Origin: Planctomycetia bacterium
GTDB taxonomy: Bacteria > Planctomycetota > UBA8108 > UBA1146
Assembly: GCA_012269595.1 (NCBI GenBank)
Contig: JAAXJX010000006.1
Coordinates: 51,166 to 112,266, forward strand
Reading direction: 5' to 3'
Length of the DNA stretch: 61,101 nucleotides
Shown here: positions 43,800 to 54,955 of the stretch, one piece after another
How positions within the stretch are numbered: position 1 is the first letter of the stretch
Layout of the letters: every line of letters begins with the position of its first letter
Translations under genes and position numbers: made by a program
Notes under the pieces: generated by a model
What the model saw: only the letters and a program-made list of their open reading frames with translations
The model's database searches: none
Told to the model about the DNA's origin: nothing

Positions 43800-45623
43800 A
43801 TGTGTGGAATCTTTGGAATCTCATCTCCATCCGATGTGACCCCCACACTCCTGGAAGCTCTGGAGAAACTGGAGTACCGGGGGTATGACTCCTGCGGACT
43901 TTCAATAGCCGGTGAAGACGGTCAGTTGCAAATCCGCAAGGGAGCGGGCCCTGTACAGAGAGTGGCATCCGAAGAACGCTTCTCGGAACTTCAGGGACAT
44001 TGGGGACTCGGTCATGTCCGTTGGGCCACCCATGGAAGGGTCAGTCGACTCAATGCCCATCCCCTGGTCGATTCCTACGGCGATATTGCCATCGTGCACA
44101 ATGGGATCTTGCAGGGGTATGAATCGCTTCGATCGGAGTTGGTTTCCGCAGGTCACACCTTTCTTTCGGAAACCGATTCAGAAGTCATCGCTCACCTCAT
44201 CGAGAAAAATCTCAAGGAAGGTGTGAAAGTCGAAGACGCAATTCTGGAGTGCGCCAGACAATTGCAGGGCACCTATGCCATCGGAGTGATGACCCGCCAG
44301 GAACCGGGTGTTCTCTACGCACTGCGTAACGAGAGCCCATTGCTGATCGGTGTCGGAGAAGATTTCCACTGTTTCTCATCCGACCCCCTGACTCTGGGTG
44401 GACTGACAGATCAGGTCATTTGGCTCGAAGACGGCGAGATGGCCCGTATCGACCGCAACAGTTGCCGCCTGCTGACGATTGCGGACGGCCGTGAAATCAA
44501 GCGCGAACCGGAAACGGTGACCGTATCAGCCCAGGCGGTCGACTTGAATGGGCATCCCGATTTCATGTCCAAGGAGATCGCTGAAAACGGAGCTGTGGTA
44601 AAAACAGCCCTCTCCATCGAAGAAGCCAGGATCGACTCCATCGTCGAAGCGATTCTGCAATCGGAGAGAACCGTCCTGACCGGTGTCGGAACCAGCTATT
44701 TCGTCGCTTTGATGGGTCAATACATGATCAGTGAATTGGCAGACGAATTCACTCCGGCGATGTCCTCTGATGAGCTGCCCCATATGGTACCGCTCAGGGA
44801 TTCGGATCATGTCCTCGCCATCAGTCAGTCTGGTGAGACCTACGATACACTGCGGGCCCTTCGCCTTTCGCGGGCACGTGGTGCAAACCTGTCTGCGATC
44901 CTGAATGTGGAATCCTCGTCGATGGCCCGGGAAGTGGATCAGTATCTCAATCAGGGAGCGGGTCCTGAGATCTGTGTTCTCTCAACCAAATCGACGATCT
45001 CCCAACTGACACTCATGCTGAGAGTTGCCGTGCGACTCGGAGAGCGCAAGGGTGTCCTCAGTGGCCAGGCACTCGACGACATCAAGAGTGATATGGCGGC
45101 CTTGCCCGCTCGTCTGGATAGCATCGCCAATGGCGACCACGGGCTGATCCGTGATCTCGCACGCCGTCACAGTGTCATGAGAAACTGGTTTTTCATCGGC
45201 CGTGGAATACAGCACGGCCTGGCCCTGGAAGCCGCACTCAAATTCAAGGAAGTCACCTATTGCCATGCAGAGGGGATGTCCGCTGGAGCCCTGAAACATG
45301 GAACCATCTCCCTGATCGACGATGCGATGCATACCGTCATTTTCCTTCCGGGAACTGACACCGATGAGTTGCGTCAACATGCGATCGGTGCGATTGCGGA
45401 GATCTCGACCCGTGGTGGCAAGGTGATCTGCTTCCAGCCCAGTGGTTCTCCTCCTCCTGAGCCTCGCCCCGACTTCATTATCGAGAGTCCTTCCGCCGGT
45501 CCATGGACCACCCCTCTGTTGCAACTGATGCAGGCTCAGCTGTTCGCCTACTACACTGCGAAAGCATTGGGGCGTAATGTCGACAAGCCTCGTGCACTGG
45601 CAAAATCGGTCACCGTGGGGTAG
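43800..45623 (+). CDS. glmS: Glutamine--fructose-6-phosphate aminotransferase GlmS
   Basis: The 607-residue enzyme makes glucosamine-6-phosphate for peptidoglycan and LPS. Its N-terminal nucleophile Cys follows the initiator Met (MCGIFGISS), which fixes the start at ATG 43800 rather than the TTG at 43794. GAGGAGTC lies upstream. Glutaminase elements include EYRGYDSCG, HVRWATHGR and HPLVDSYGDIAIVHNG. The two SIS domains have TGVGTSYF, SQSGETYDT and SHK-like regions, and the C-terminus ends LAKSVTVG. No glmS ribozyme is seen because the gene is coupled to queD. Confidence 0.95.
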   Translation: MCGIFGISSPSDVTPTLLEALEKLEYRGYDSCGLSIAGEDGQLQIRKGAGPVQRVASEERFSELQGHWGLGHVRWATHGRVSRLNAHPLVDSYGDIAIVHNGILQGYESLRSELVSAGHTFLSETDSEVIAHLIEKNLKEGVKVEDAILECARQLQGTYAIGVMTRQEPGVLYALRNESPLLIGVGEDFHCFSSDPLTLGGLTDQVIWLEDGEMARIDRNSCRLLTIADGREIKREPETVTVSAQAVDLNGHPDFMSKEIAENGAVVKTALSIEEARIDSIVEAILQSERTVLTGVGTSYFVALMGQYMISELADEFTPAMSSDELPHMVPLRDSDHVLAISQSGETYDTLRALRLSRARGANLSAILNVESSSMAREVDQYLNQGAGPEICVLSTKSTISQLTLMLRVAVRLGERKGVLSGQALDDIKSDMAALPARLDSIANGDHGLIRDLARRHSVMRNWFFIGRGIQHGLALEAALKFKEVTYCHAEGMSAGALKHGTISLIDDAMHTVIFLPGTDTDELRQHAIGAIAEISTRGGKVICFQPSGSPPPEPRPDFIIESPSAGPWTTPLLQLMQAQLFAYYTAKALGRNVDKPRALAKSVTVG

Positions 45624-45662
45624 GTTGGCAACGCTTTACAACCGTTGACCACAGGAGTTCTT

Positions 45663-46325
45663 TTGTTCCTGCATCGCCTCTTCCCATCATGGACCCTGGT
45701 CCTTCTCATCACAGTTACAGGCTGTGGATCCCTGAACCTGAGGCCGCACATTGATGAAGAGGTTCAACGTGCCGCAGGGATGCTGACCGGTTGTTTCGAC
45801 AGCAAGGATCAGGCTATCTCAGATCCTGAAAACTATTTTCAGATCCGGCTGATCCTTGTACCGATTTGGCCAGAAGAAAAAATCGGACACTGGATGTACG
45901 TGGAGCAAGCCTCCTTCGAATCTCTGGAGCGACCCTATCGGCAACGGATTCAACACGTCTACCGTGATGAAAAATCACAGATTCGCAGTGATGTCTATCT
46001 GCTCCCGGGTAATCCTCTGGAGTTCGCCGGCGGCTGGGTAAATCCTGCTGAGATGTTTGCGGCCTTGACCCCACAGGACCTGACCCTGAGGGAAGGGTGT
46101 TCCGTTCTTCTGAAACCCGAAGGATCCAGGTTCGTCGGTTCTACCGTCGGCGAAGAGTGCCAGAGTTCACTGGGAGGGGCACAGTACGCAACCAGCGAAG
46201 TGACCCTGAGTGACGGCTTGCTCGTCACCTGGGATCGAGGCTGGAACAGTTCTGGCGAGCAGGTCTGGGGTGCAACCGCCGGAGGTTACCGTTTTGTCTA
46301 CCGTGGACTGAAACCAACGGAGTGA
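45663..46325 (+). CDS. CpeT/CpcT-family lipoprotein
   Basis: The product of about 220 residues carries the CpeT/CpcT pattern: WMYVEQASFESLERPYRQRIQHV, LREGCSVLLKPEGSRFVGST, EECQSSLGGAQYATSEVTL and WDRGWNSSGEQVWGATAGGYRF. The start TTG 45663 has AGGAG five bases upstream and gives a lipoprotein signal with lipid Cys21 (LITVTGC); the earlier TTG 45645 is less likely. Cyanobacterial members attach bilins to phycobiliproteins, but here it is an exported lipoprotein in a non-cyanobacterial context, so another function is likely. Confidence 0.8.
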   Translation: MFLHRLFPSWTLVLLITVTGCGSLNLRPHIDEEVQRAAGMLTGCFDSKDQAISDPENYFQIRLILVPIWPEEKIGHWMYVEQASFESLERPYRQRIQHVYRDEKSQIRSDVYLLPGNPLEFAGGWVNPAEMFAALTPQDLTLREGCSVLLKPEGSRFVGSTVGEECQSSLGGAQYATSEVTLSDGLLVTWDRGWNSSGEQVWGATAGGYRFVYRGLKPTE

Positions 46326-46329
46326 AACC

Positions 46330-47172
46330 ATGACTGACTCGACCTTGCCCTTTGATCAGGTGGACGTCTTTGGCAGCAGTCCCTATCTGGGAAACCCCCT
46401 CGCCGTCGTTCACGATGCCACAGGTTTCTCCACTGAAGAGATGGCCCAGTTCGCCCGCTGGACCAATCTCTCGGAAACCACTTTTCTCATGCCCCCCACC
46501 GATCCTGAAGCGGACTACCGGGTTCGAATCTTCACTCCTGAGGGAGAGTTGCCCTTCGCCGGTCACCCGACTCTGGGCAGCGCCTGGGCATGGCTGAATC
46601 GGGGCGGTGAGCCACAACAAGACCAGCAGATTATTCAGGAATGTGGCATCGGCAAGGTTCGTATCAGGAAACGGGGTCAAGGGCTCGCTTTTGCAGCCCC
46701 GGGATTGCTCAGGGACGGACCTGTGGATGACTCCACCCTGCAAACGATTTGCAGCGGGCTATCCATCGACAGAGAGGAAATTGTTGATCACTACTGGGTC
46801 GACAATGGACCGGGATGGGCGGCAGTCCTCCTGGAAGACTCGGAACGGGTTCTCTCCATCGATCCTGACTTCAGTCAGTTGAAAGAGATCAACTTCGGCA
46901 TCATCGGTCCCGGTTCTCCCCATCCCGACGCCGACTTTGAAGTACGCGCCTTTGTGGAATCCCTGAGTATCCCCGAGGACCCGGTCACCGGAAGCCTTGC
47001 TGCAGGGATCGCAGTCTGGTTTCAAAAGCGCGGCAAGGCGCCCTCCCAATACACCCTTCACCAGGGTACCGCGATTCGATTCAGTGGCTTGATCGAAGTT
47101 TTCGAGGAAGACGATGCCATCTGGATCGGTGGAACCGTCCACGAATGTATCACCGGTCAAAAACGGATCTGA
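46330..47172 (+). CDS. PhzF-family isomerase
   Basis: The 280-residue product has the PhzF fold signature: QVDVFGSSPYLGNPLAVV, NLSETTFLMPPTDPEADYRVRIFTPEGELPFAGHPTLG is interrupted here only for brevity, and VTGSLAAGIAVWF later. The catalytic Glu is in the LSETTF segment. Phenazine synthesis genes are absent, so this is one of the many PhzF-like isomerases of unknown substrate. It lies four bases after the CpeT-like gene. Confidence 0.88.
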   Translation: MTDSTLPFDQVDVFGSSPYLGNPLAVVHDATGFSTEEMAQFARWTNLSETTFLMPPTDPEADYRVRIFTPEGELPFAGHPTLGSAWAWLNRGGEPQQDQQIIQECGIGKVRIRKRGQGLAFAAPGLLRDGPVDDSTLQTICSGLSIDREEIVDHYWVDNGPGWAAVLLEDSERVLSIDPDFSQLKEINFGIIGPGSPHPDADFEVRAFVESLSIPEDPVTGSLAAGIAVWFQKRGKAPSQYTLHQGTAIRFSGLIEVFEEDDAIWIGGTVHECITGQKRI

Positions 47173-47177
47173 CCGAT

Positions 47178-48680
47178 TTACATCGACTCCAACTCATGGG
47201 GCAAATAATCCATCGATGAACGGAAGTAGTGCCCTGCGGGATAGAAGAGCAGATTGGTGGCACGACTGGTGTATGCACAGGCATAGTCTTCCAGCTGCCT
47301 TCCAAAATGGGTCAACTCATTTCCTGCGCGGAAGAGACTGCCCCAGTGTTCATTGGTCGCAGTACTCAACTTCGCCCGCAACTCCTCACGCTGACGGATA
47401 AACGCCTTGAGAGTATCGGTCGCGTTTTTTCGGGCACTGTGACATTCCAGCCGCAGGTTTTTGATGCCCTTCTTCTCTTCTTCGACAACACCTTCAATAC
47501 TTTGGAGACACGCTTCCACGGCCTTCCAGTGCATTACTTCCCGCTCTGTGGAGATGCGCCTTTCATCCACTTCCCGCAGTTGGCGAACCAGCCCCGGCAT
47601 CGCCGACTGGACCACCATCTCCTCTTCCAATTCGGGAACAACCAGCATGGTTCGCCAGTAGACATTGCGTTTGGATGAGATCAGATCGGCATAGATGTGA
47701 TCGCCGACGTAGAGGATTTCCGGTCCGGCACAGCCGATCCTCTCCTCGATTTCCGTCAGATTACCACCGAGGAGGATTTTGTCCTCGATGCCGGGTTTGC
47801 AGGTTCTGCCAGAAGAGGCATCAAAGTAGGTCGGCTTACCGCCCTCTGCGACCACCAGGTCGAAGAGGTCGAGCCATTCGGTCCCCCGTTCAGGGTCGCG
47901 TCCCAAAACGGTATTCATCATCGCGTGGGTGTATTCCCACTCACTGTTGGTCAGCAGGAACACTTTCTTTCCACACTCCCGGAGATGAAGCAGCAGAGCT
48001 TCAGTACGGGGGTCCTGTTGAATGTATGCTTCGGGATTGGCAGTAATCACACTCTTCAGGGAGTTGTCCCTGTGAATGGTGTCAGTGTGCTTGCGGATTT
48101 TTTCCCAGACACTGCGCCTTTCCCCCGCTTCCGTATGATCGACCAGCGCGGTCCAGAGAAGGATTTCCGGACGGCTGAAGGCATGGTCCACCTGAATAAA
48201 GCGATCTCCATCCGTGACATGGGGAATGATGTCCCGGTCTCCATAAAGATTACGCTTTTCACTGACGGTCAATTTCTCCTTACCACGGTAGGCGCGGAGA
48301 ACGTGACCGTAGCGATCGGTTTTGAGAATGACCCCCTCATCGATGTCGAGGATCAGCGCCTTTTTGGCAAAGGACAGATCGGGAAGATCTTCGAGCCACT
48401 CCCGGGGAATTCCCTCATGCTCAACCAGGCGATCCGCCACCAGTTTTCCCGCCAGTGCATCCAACGCCTCACAATTGTAAACAGCCAGAGTGTGGTCAAA
48501 GTCGAAGCCGACTGCTTCGATCTGTCCAAAACGCATCGTCCGATTGGTGAAGACGGACCGCTGGTGATCGAAAACCGGAGTCCTGATCGCCATGGAGATC
48601 ATGTCGAGCCAATGGGAATCCTTTGTGGACCCTTGATTCGCCGTCTGTTCCGGTTCTTTGGAATTATTGGATTTGTTCAT
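47178..48680 (-). CDS. HAD-IG family 5'-nucleotidase
   Basis: The 500-residue product has the HAD nucleophile motif GFDFDHTLAVY (DxDxT). The cap region includes KKALILDIDEGVILKTDRYGHVLRAYRG. Next come VFLLTNSEWEYTHAMMN (motif II) and ILYVGDHIYADLI (motif IV, two acidic residues). This matches the IG-subfamily 5'-nucleotidases related to human purine nucleotidase NT5C2. It is cytosolic. It is convergent with the PhzF gene and lies just downstream of the sugar isomerase gene. Confidence 0.9.
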   Translation of the reverse strand: MNKSNNSKEPEQTANQGSTKDSHWLDMISMAIRTPVFDHQRSVFTNRTMRFGQIEAVGFDFDHTLAVYNCEALDALAGKLVADRLVEHEGIPREWLEDLPDLSFAKKALILDIDEGVILKTDRYGHVLRAYRGKEKLTVSEKRNLYGDRDIIPHVTDGDRFIQVDHAFSRPEILLWTALVDHTEAGERRSVWEKIRKHTDTIHRDNSLKSVITANPEAYIQQDPRTEALLLHLRECGKKVFLLTNSEWEYTHAMMNTVLGRDPERGTEWLDLFDLVVAEGGKPTYFDASSGRTCKPGIEDKILLGGNLTEIEERIGCAGPEILYVGDHIYADLISSKRNVYWRTMLVVPELEEEMVVQSAMPGLVRQLREVDERRISTEREVMHWKAVEACLQSIEGVVEEEKKGIKNLRLECHSARKNATDTLKAFIRQREELRAKLSTATNEHWGSLFRAGNELTHFGRQLEDYACAYTSRATNLLFYPAGHYFRSSMDYLPHELESM

Positions 48681-48686
48681 ATCGGC

Positions 48687-49523
48687 TCACCCTCCTTGAA
48701 GGCCTTCAAGGTAACGCATCGATTGCTCCACCAGTTCCGGTGCCCGATGTGAATCCCGTGACAATTCGACCAGCAGTTGGCCCTGAAACCCGGATTCGGT
48801 CAACGCACCGATGAGAGCTGGCAGATCCAACTCACCCTCACCGAGGGGAAGGTGTTCATGTTTGCGATCTTTACAATCATCGACATGAATATGGATCACT
48901 TCATCGAGAACTGACTTCAGGCTACCGAGTGGATCATGGGACTCGGTCACCCCCAGATGTCCGAGATCCACCGTCAATCCCAATGCAGAATGATCGATCT
49001 GCTGACGAAAAGTTTTCCAGTCTTCAAGGCTTTCGATCCACATCCCCGGTTCCGGTTCAAATCCGATCCTGATGCCCTTCGATTCCGCATGATCGAGAAC
49101 CGGTAACAGTGCTTTGATCAGGGTTTCCGTGACTTCGTCGGTTGATCGCGTAGGGTCGTCGTTGCAGCCACTCCATACGCTGACGACAGAAGCCCCCAAC
49201 GCTGCCGCAATGTCGATCGCTCTGATGTAGAAGGACTGGCGAAGTGTTCGCCCCTCTTCCGTAGAGCTGGCCAAAGTGGGCCAATGCTTTTTTCGGGGAT
49301 CGAGAAGATACCTTCCCCCCGTTTCGATACTGGGCAGAAGCTGGTGCTCCTCGAGTTTCTTACGCAGAGTTTCAAGATCAGCAGCTGTGGCTTTCCATGG
49401 ATCCAGGTGAGTCGGTCCCAAGGTGATACCCAAAGCGGAATACCCCGATGAAGAAAGCAGCTCCAGCGCCTGATCGATAGAGTGATCGAGCAATCCGTGG
49501 CTGACATAGCCTGGCTTCCACAT
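48687..49523 (-). CDS. Xylose-isomerase-like TIM-barrel sugar isomerase/epimerase
   Basis: The 278-residue product has ALGITLGPTHLDPWKAT, SVVSVWSGCND, RIGFEPEPGMWIE (metal Glu), GLTVDLGHLGVTES (metal Asp/His) and VIHIHVDDCKDRKHEHLPLGEGELD (metal His/Glu). These fit the sugar phosphate isomerase/epimerase family. I use ATG 49523, with GGGGAGG seven bases upstream, instead of the ATG at 49577 that lies inside cca. The natural substrate is unknown. Confidence 0.85.
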   Translation of the reverse strand: MWKPGYVSHGLLDHSIDQALELLSSSGYSALGITLGPTHLDPWKATAADLETLRKKLEEHQLLPSIETGGRYLLDPRKKHWPTLASSTEEGRTLRQSFYIRAIDIAAALGASVVSVWSGCNDDPTRSTDEVTETLIKALLPVLDHAESKGIRIGFEPEPGMWIESLEDWKTFRQQIDHSALGLTVDLGHLGVTESHDPLGSLKSVLDEVIHIHVDDCKDRKHEHLPLGEGELDLPALIGALTESGFQGQLLVELSRDSHRAPELVEQSMRYLEGLQGG

Positions 49524-49525
49524 GC

Positions 49526-50896
49526 TCAGGCCTCCCCTGAGGTGGAGTCGTTCTGCTCCAGTCTCTGTCGGACCCATTCCAGAGCGGCCTCACGATCGGA
49601 GACTTCACCCTCGCGACGGGCGTCGTTGAGCGCTTCGAGCATCGCCCCCATCTCCGGGCCCGGGGTCATCCCCAGTTCGATCAGATCCCTGCCCTGTAAT
49701 AGTGGCTCCTTGGGAGGACCAATCTTTTTCCATTCGAGGTACATCTCGCGGCACTCTTCATAGAGGCCCATATCCCGATGACTCCCCAGACAGTCCGCCT
49801 TGCACAGATCGAGCAGTTCGTCAAAGCCGTCTTCCTCAAAGAGGCGATAGCGTTTGGCCAGACGCATGTGCGGGACATTCATGAACACGAGATGTCTGCG
49901 TACCAGGTAAACGATGCGGTCCTGTGCTTTTCGGGAAAAACGCAAGCGTTCGCAAATCTCTTCCGTCATCCGTGCACCGAGCTCGTCGTGCCCATGAAAA
50001 CGGATGCGATCGGGGGCCTCTTCATAGGTATCCGGCTTGCCGACGTCATGAAGCAAGGCACCCATGGCCAATTCAGGGGAAGGATCTTCCAGATTCTCGA
50101 GGACGAGGCCGGTGTGAACGAAGACATCCCCTTCCGGATGATGCTCCGGGGGCTGTTGAACCCCTTTCATCTTTTCAATCTCTGGCAGAAACACCTGCAT
50201 CAATCCTGAGTCGGAAAGCAGGTGGTAACCCCGATGGCGATGGGGCGAGACAAGAATGCGAAGCAACTCCTCGCGGATTCGTTCCTGACTGACGGATGCC
50301 AAATCCGCAGATTCCTGACAGATGGCTTTCCAGGTTGCCTCTTCGATGGGCAGATCCAGAACAGTGGCGAAGCGAACTCCACGCAACATCCGCAATCGAT
50401 CTTCCACAAAACGCTCACCGGGATCTCCGATGGCTCGAATCACCCCGGTCTTCAGGTCATCGATTCCCCCGACATGATCCACCACTTCTTCACGGTCCAG
50501 ATCCCAGAAGAGACCATTGATGGTGAAATCGCGGCGGAGGGCGTCCTCTTTTTCGTCGGTAAATCGCACCGACTCAGGGTGGCGACCATCGGCAATCCCG
50601 ATATCTGCACGAAAAGTCGCCACTTCCACTTCGACATCGTCGACCAAGACCCTTACGACACCGAATTGGGCACCGACCAGAACCGTTTTTTCGAAGAGGG
50701 CATCGATCTGGTCCGGATGGGCAGAAGTCGCCAGATCAAAATCCTTTGGCTCCAGGCCGAGGAGATAATCGCGCACCGCCCCGCCGGCAAGAACACTCCG
50801 ATGCCCTGCACCGGTGATGCGATCGTGGACCTTGCGGACCGCATCCGGAATCACCAATGGCTCGTCTGGGATCCCCTTGGGGGTTGATCCGGACAT
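49526..50896 (-). CDS. cca: CCA tRNA nucleotidyltransferase / polyA polymerase family protein
   Basis: The 456-residue product has the class-II head VLAGGAVRDYLLGLEPKDFDLATSA (G-GxVRD and the DxD metal motif), RRDFTINGLFWD, and FVEDRLRMLRGVRFA. An HD domain (MGALLHDVGKPDTYEE) follows in the C-terminal half. It adds or repairs tRNA 3'-CCA, or acts as a polyA polymerase; the two cannot be separated safely. ATG 50896 with AGGAGGAG upstream is preferred to ATG 50986. Confidence 0.88.
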   Translation of the reverse strand: MSGSTPKGIPDEPLVIPDAVRKVHDRITGAGHRSVLAGGAVRDYLLGLEPKDFDLATSAHPDQIDALFEKTVLVGAQFGVVRVLVDDVEVEVATFRADIGIADGRHPESVRFTDEKEDALRRDFTINGLFWDLDREEVVDHVGGIDDLKTGVIRAIGDPGERFVEDRLRMLRGVRFATVLDLPIEEATWKAICQESADLASVSQERIREELLRILVSPHRHRGYHLLSDSGLMQVFLPEIEKMKGVQQPPEHHPEGDVFVHTGLVLENLEDPSPELAMGALLHDVGKPDTYEEAPDRIRFHGHDELGARMTEEICERLRFSRKAQDRIVYLVRRHLVFMNVPHMRLAKRYRLFEEDGFDELLDLCKADCLGSHRDMGLYEECREMYLEWKKIGPPKEPLLQGRDLIELGMTPGPEMGAMLEALNDARREGEVSDREAALEWVRQRLEQNDSTSGEA

Positions 50897-50988
50897 CGTG
50901 TTGCGTTCTCCTCCTGCTGGGCCGGGATTCCCTTCCCGGGACCCTGGGGACACCCGAGGATAACCGAAGAGCAGCGATCTTGGCATGA

Positions 50989-53070
<2,082 letters not shown>

Positions 53071-53114
53071 ACAGGGCTGAAAAATACTGAGCACTGAAGA
53101 AAGGGTAGTTCACG

Positions 53115-54518
53115 ATGAGTGACACCGAAGGAGCTGCGGAAAACCGCGGCCAGTGGAGCAGTCGTTGGGGTTTCATTCTGGCAGCGGCGGGCGGTGCGGT
53201 CGGCCTCGGCAATATCTGGAAGTTCCCCTACATCACCGGTGAAAATGGCGGCGGCTACTTCGTCCTCATTTACCTTCTCTTCATTCTGCTGATCGGCATG
53301 CCCATCATGGTCGCCGAGGTCCTCGTCGGTCGCAGCACCCAGAAGAGCCCGGTGGGTGCCTTCAAATCCCTGTCTTCTCCGGGAAGCCTGTGGGCGGTAC
53401 CCGGCTGGCTCGGGGTTTTGACCGGCTTCATCATTCTGAGTTACTACTCCGTCGTTGCCGGCTGGGCACTGCACTACACCGTGTTCTCGATGACTCAGGG
53501 ATTTGCCGGCATGAATGCAGATGAAATCGGCAATGCCTTCGGAACCCTCTTTGAGGATGGTGACGCCAACATCCGCTGGCACCTGATTTTCATGGTGATG
53601 ACCATCGGTGTGATTCTCGGAGGAATCCAAAAGGGCGTCGAGCGCGCGGCGCGAATCCTGATGCCGGTCCTGCTCGTGATGCTGCTGGTCCTGCTCGGTC
53701 TCGCCATCACCTCAGATGGATTTGGGCAGGCCCTCGAGTTCGTCTTCAAACCCGACTTCTCCAAAGTGACTAAAGCGGGAGTCCTCGAGGCGCTCGGGCA
53801 CTCTTTCTTTACCCTGTCGCTCGGTATGGGAGCCATGATCACCTATGGTTCCTACCTGAAGAAGAAAGAAGATATGGTCGCAGCCTCGGGAATGATCACT
53901 ATCCTCGATACCGTCATTGCCCTCGTCGCCTGCCTCGTGCTTTTCCCCATCACTTTCACCTTTGGCCTTGAACCCCAGGCAGGCCCCGGATTGGTCTTTA
54001 TCAATCTTCCCATCGCCTTTTCGCAACTGGCAGGAGGAGTTTTCTGGAGTACGCTCTTCTTTGCCCTGCTGGTTTTGGCGGCATTGACCAGTGCCATCAG
54101 TCTCCTCGAGGTGGTGGTCTCCACCTTTATCGATGAGTTCAAAATGTCCCGCTTGAAGGCCACCCTTCTTTGCGGAGGCACCATCACCCTGTTCGGCTTG
54201 CCCTCTGCCCTTTCCGGATCACCGGAATCGTATTTCGGCAGCGGATTCAAGGAGCACTCCGCCTTCCTCTTTGAAGGTGAGACTGGCAAGAATTGGTTCG
54301 ACACCTTTGACCACCTCGCATCCAACTGGTTTCTTCCCATCGGAGGACTGCTGATTGCACTCTTTGTGGCATGGCGAGTCGGGGACAAGGCTCGTGAAGA
54401 GGCCTTTACCACCGGCTCCCGCTTTGCACGCTGGTACGGTTTGTGGTTGCAATTGCTCCGATACGTCGTCCCGCTCGGTGTACTCGCAGTCATCCTCTAC
54501 AAGATCGGTATCATCTGA
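53115..54518 (+). CDS. Sodium-dependent transporter, NSS/SNF family
   Basis: The 467-residue membrane protein begins SSRWGFILAAAGGAVGLGNIWKFPYITGENGGG, the first-helix signature of neurotransmitter:sodium symporters, here with the sodium-site AVGLGNIWKFP. About eleven to twelve membrane segments follow. It probably imports an amino acid or related solute by sodium symport. The ligand is unknown. It directly overlaps the MOSC gene. Confidence 0.9.
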   Translation: MSDTEGAAENRGQWSSRWGFILAAAGGAVGLGNIWKFPYITGENGGGYFVLIYLLFILLIGMPIMVAEVLVGRSTQKSPVGAFKSLSSPGSLWAVPGWLGVLTGFIILSYYSVVAGWALHYTVFSMTQGFAGMNADEIGNAFGTLFEDGDANIRWHLIFMVMTIGVILGGIQKGVERAARILMPVLLVMLLVLLGLAITSDGFGQALEFVFKPDFSKVTKAGVLEALGHSFFTLSLGMGAMITYGSYLKKKEDMVAASGMITILDTVIALVACLVLFPITFTFGLEPQAGPGLVFINLPIAFSQLAGGVFWSTLFFALLVLAALTSAISLLEVVVSTFIDEFKMSRLKATLLCGGTITLFGLPSALSGSPESYFGSGFKEHSAFLFEGETGKNWFDTFDHLASNWFLPIGGLLIALFVAWRVGDKAREEAFTTGSRFARWYGLWLQLLRYVVPLGVLAVILYKIGII

Positions 54519-54952
54519 TGCAGGTCATCGATCTGGCCGTGAGACCATCGAAAGGGGCCACCCCGGAGCGGGTGCTCGAGCTCTCCTGTGATCCAGAAGC
54601 GGGTGTGATCGGCGACCACGGCTCAACCCGCCGGCGTCAGATCACCCTGCTCTCCACGGAACAGTGGCAGAACGCCTGTGAGCAGGTCGGTCAGGAGGTC
54701 GCCTGGACCACCCGCCGCGCGAACCTGCTGGTGAGTGGTGGAACCTTCGGGCCGGAACATGACGGCAGGAAACTGCGGATTGGCGAGGTCGAAATCCTCA
54801 TTCACGGTGAGCTTGTCCCCTGTCAGCAGATGGAGGATCAGCAACCGGGCCTGCTCCAATCCCTGCAGCCGGAATGGCGTGGAGGATTGCACGGCGAGAT
54901 CATCACCGCCGGCACGATTCGCCCCGGAGACGCCCTCGAGATCATCCACTGA
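54518..54952 (+). CDS. MOSC-domain protein
   Basis: The 144-residue product shows the MOSC core: GVIGDHGSTRRRQITLLS, RRANLLVSGGTFGP, LRIGEVEILIHGELVPCQQMED (conserved Cys) and GGLHGEIITAGTIRPGD. MOSC domains handle molybdenum cofactor sulfur chemistry or related sulfur carriers. It is a stand-alone single-domain type. Its ATG starts on the last base of the transporter stop (TGATG). Confidence 0.85.
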   Translation: MQVIDLAVRPSKGATPERVLELSCDPEAGVIGDHGSTRRRQITLLSTEQWQNACEQVGQEVAWTTRRANLLVSGGTFGPEHDGRKLRIGEVEILIHGELVPCQQMEDQQPGLLQSLQPEWRGGLHGEIITAGTIRPGDALEIIH

Positions 54953-54955
54953 GGT

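Noticed and set aside
47697-48752. Plus-strand 351-codon frame over the HAD nucleotidase
   Set aside because: A shadow frame; the minus strand has complete HAD motifs.
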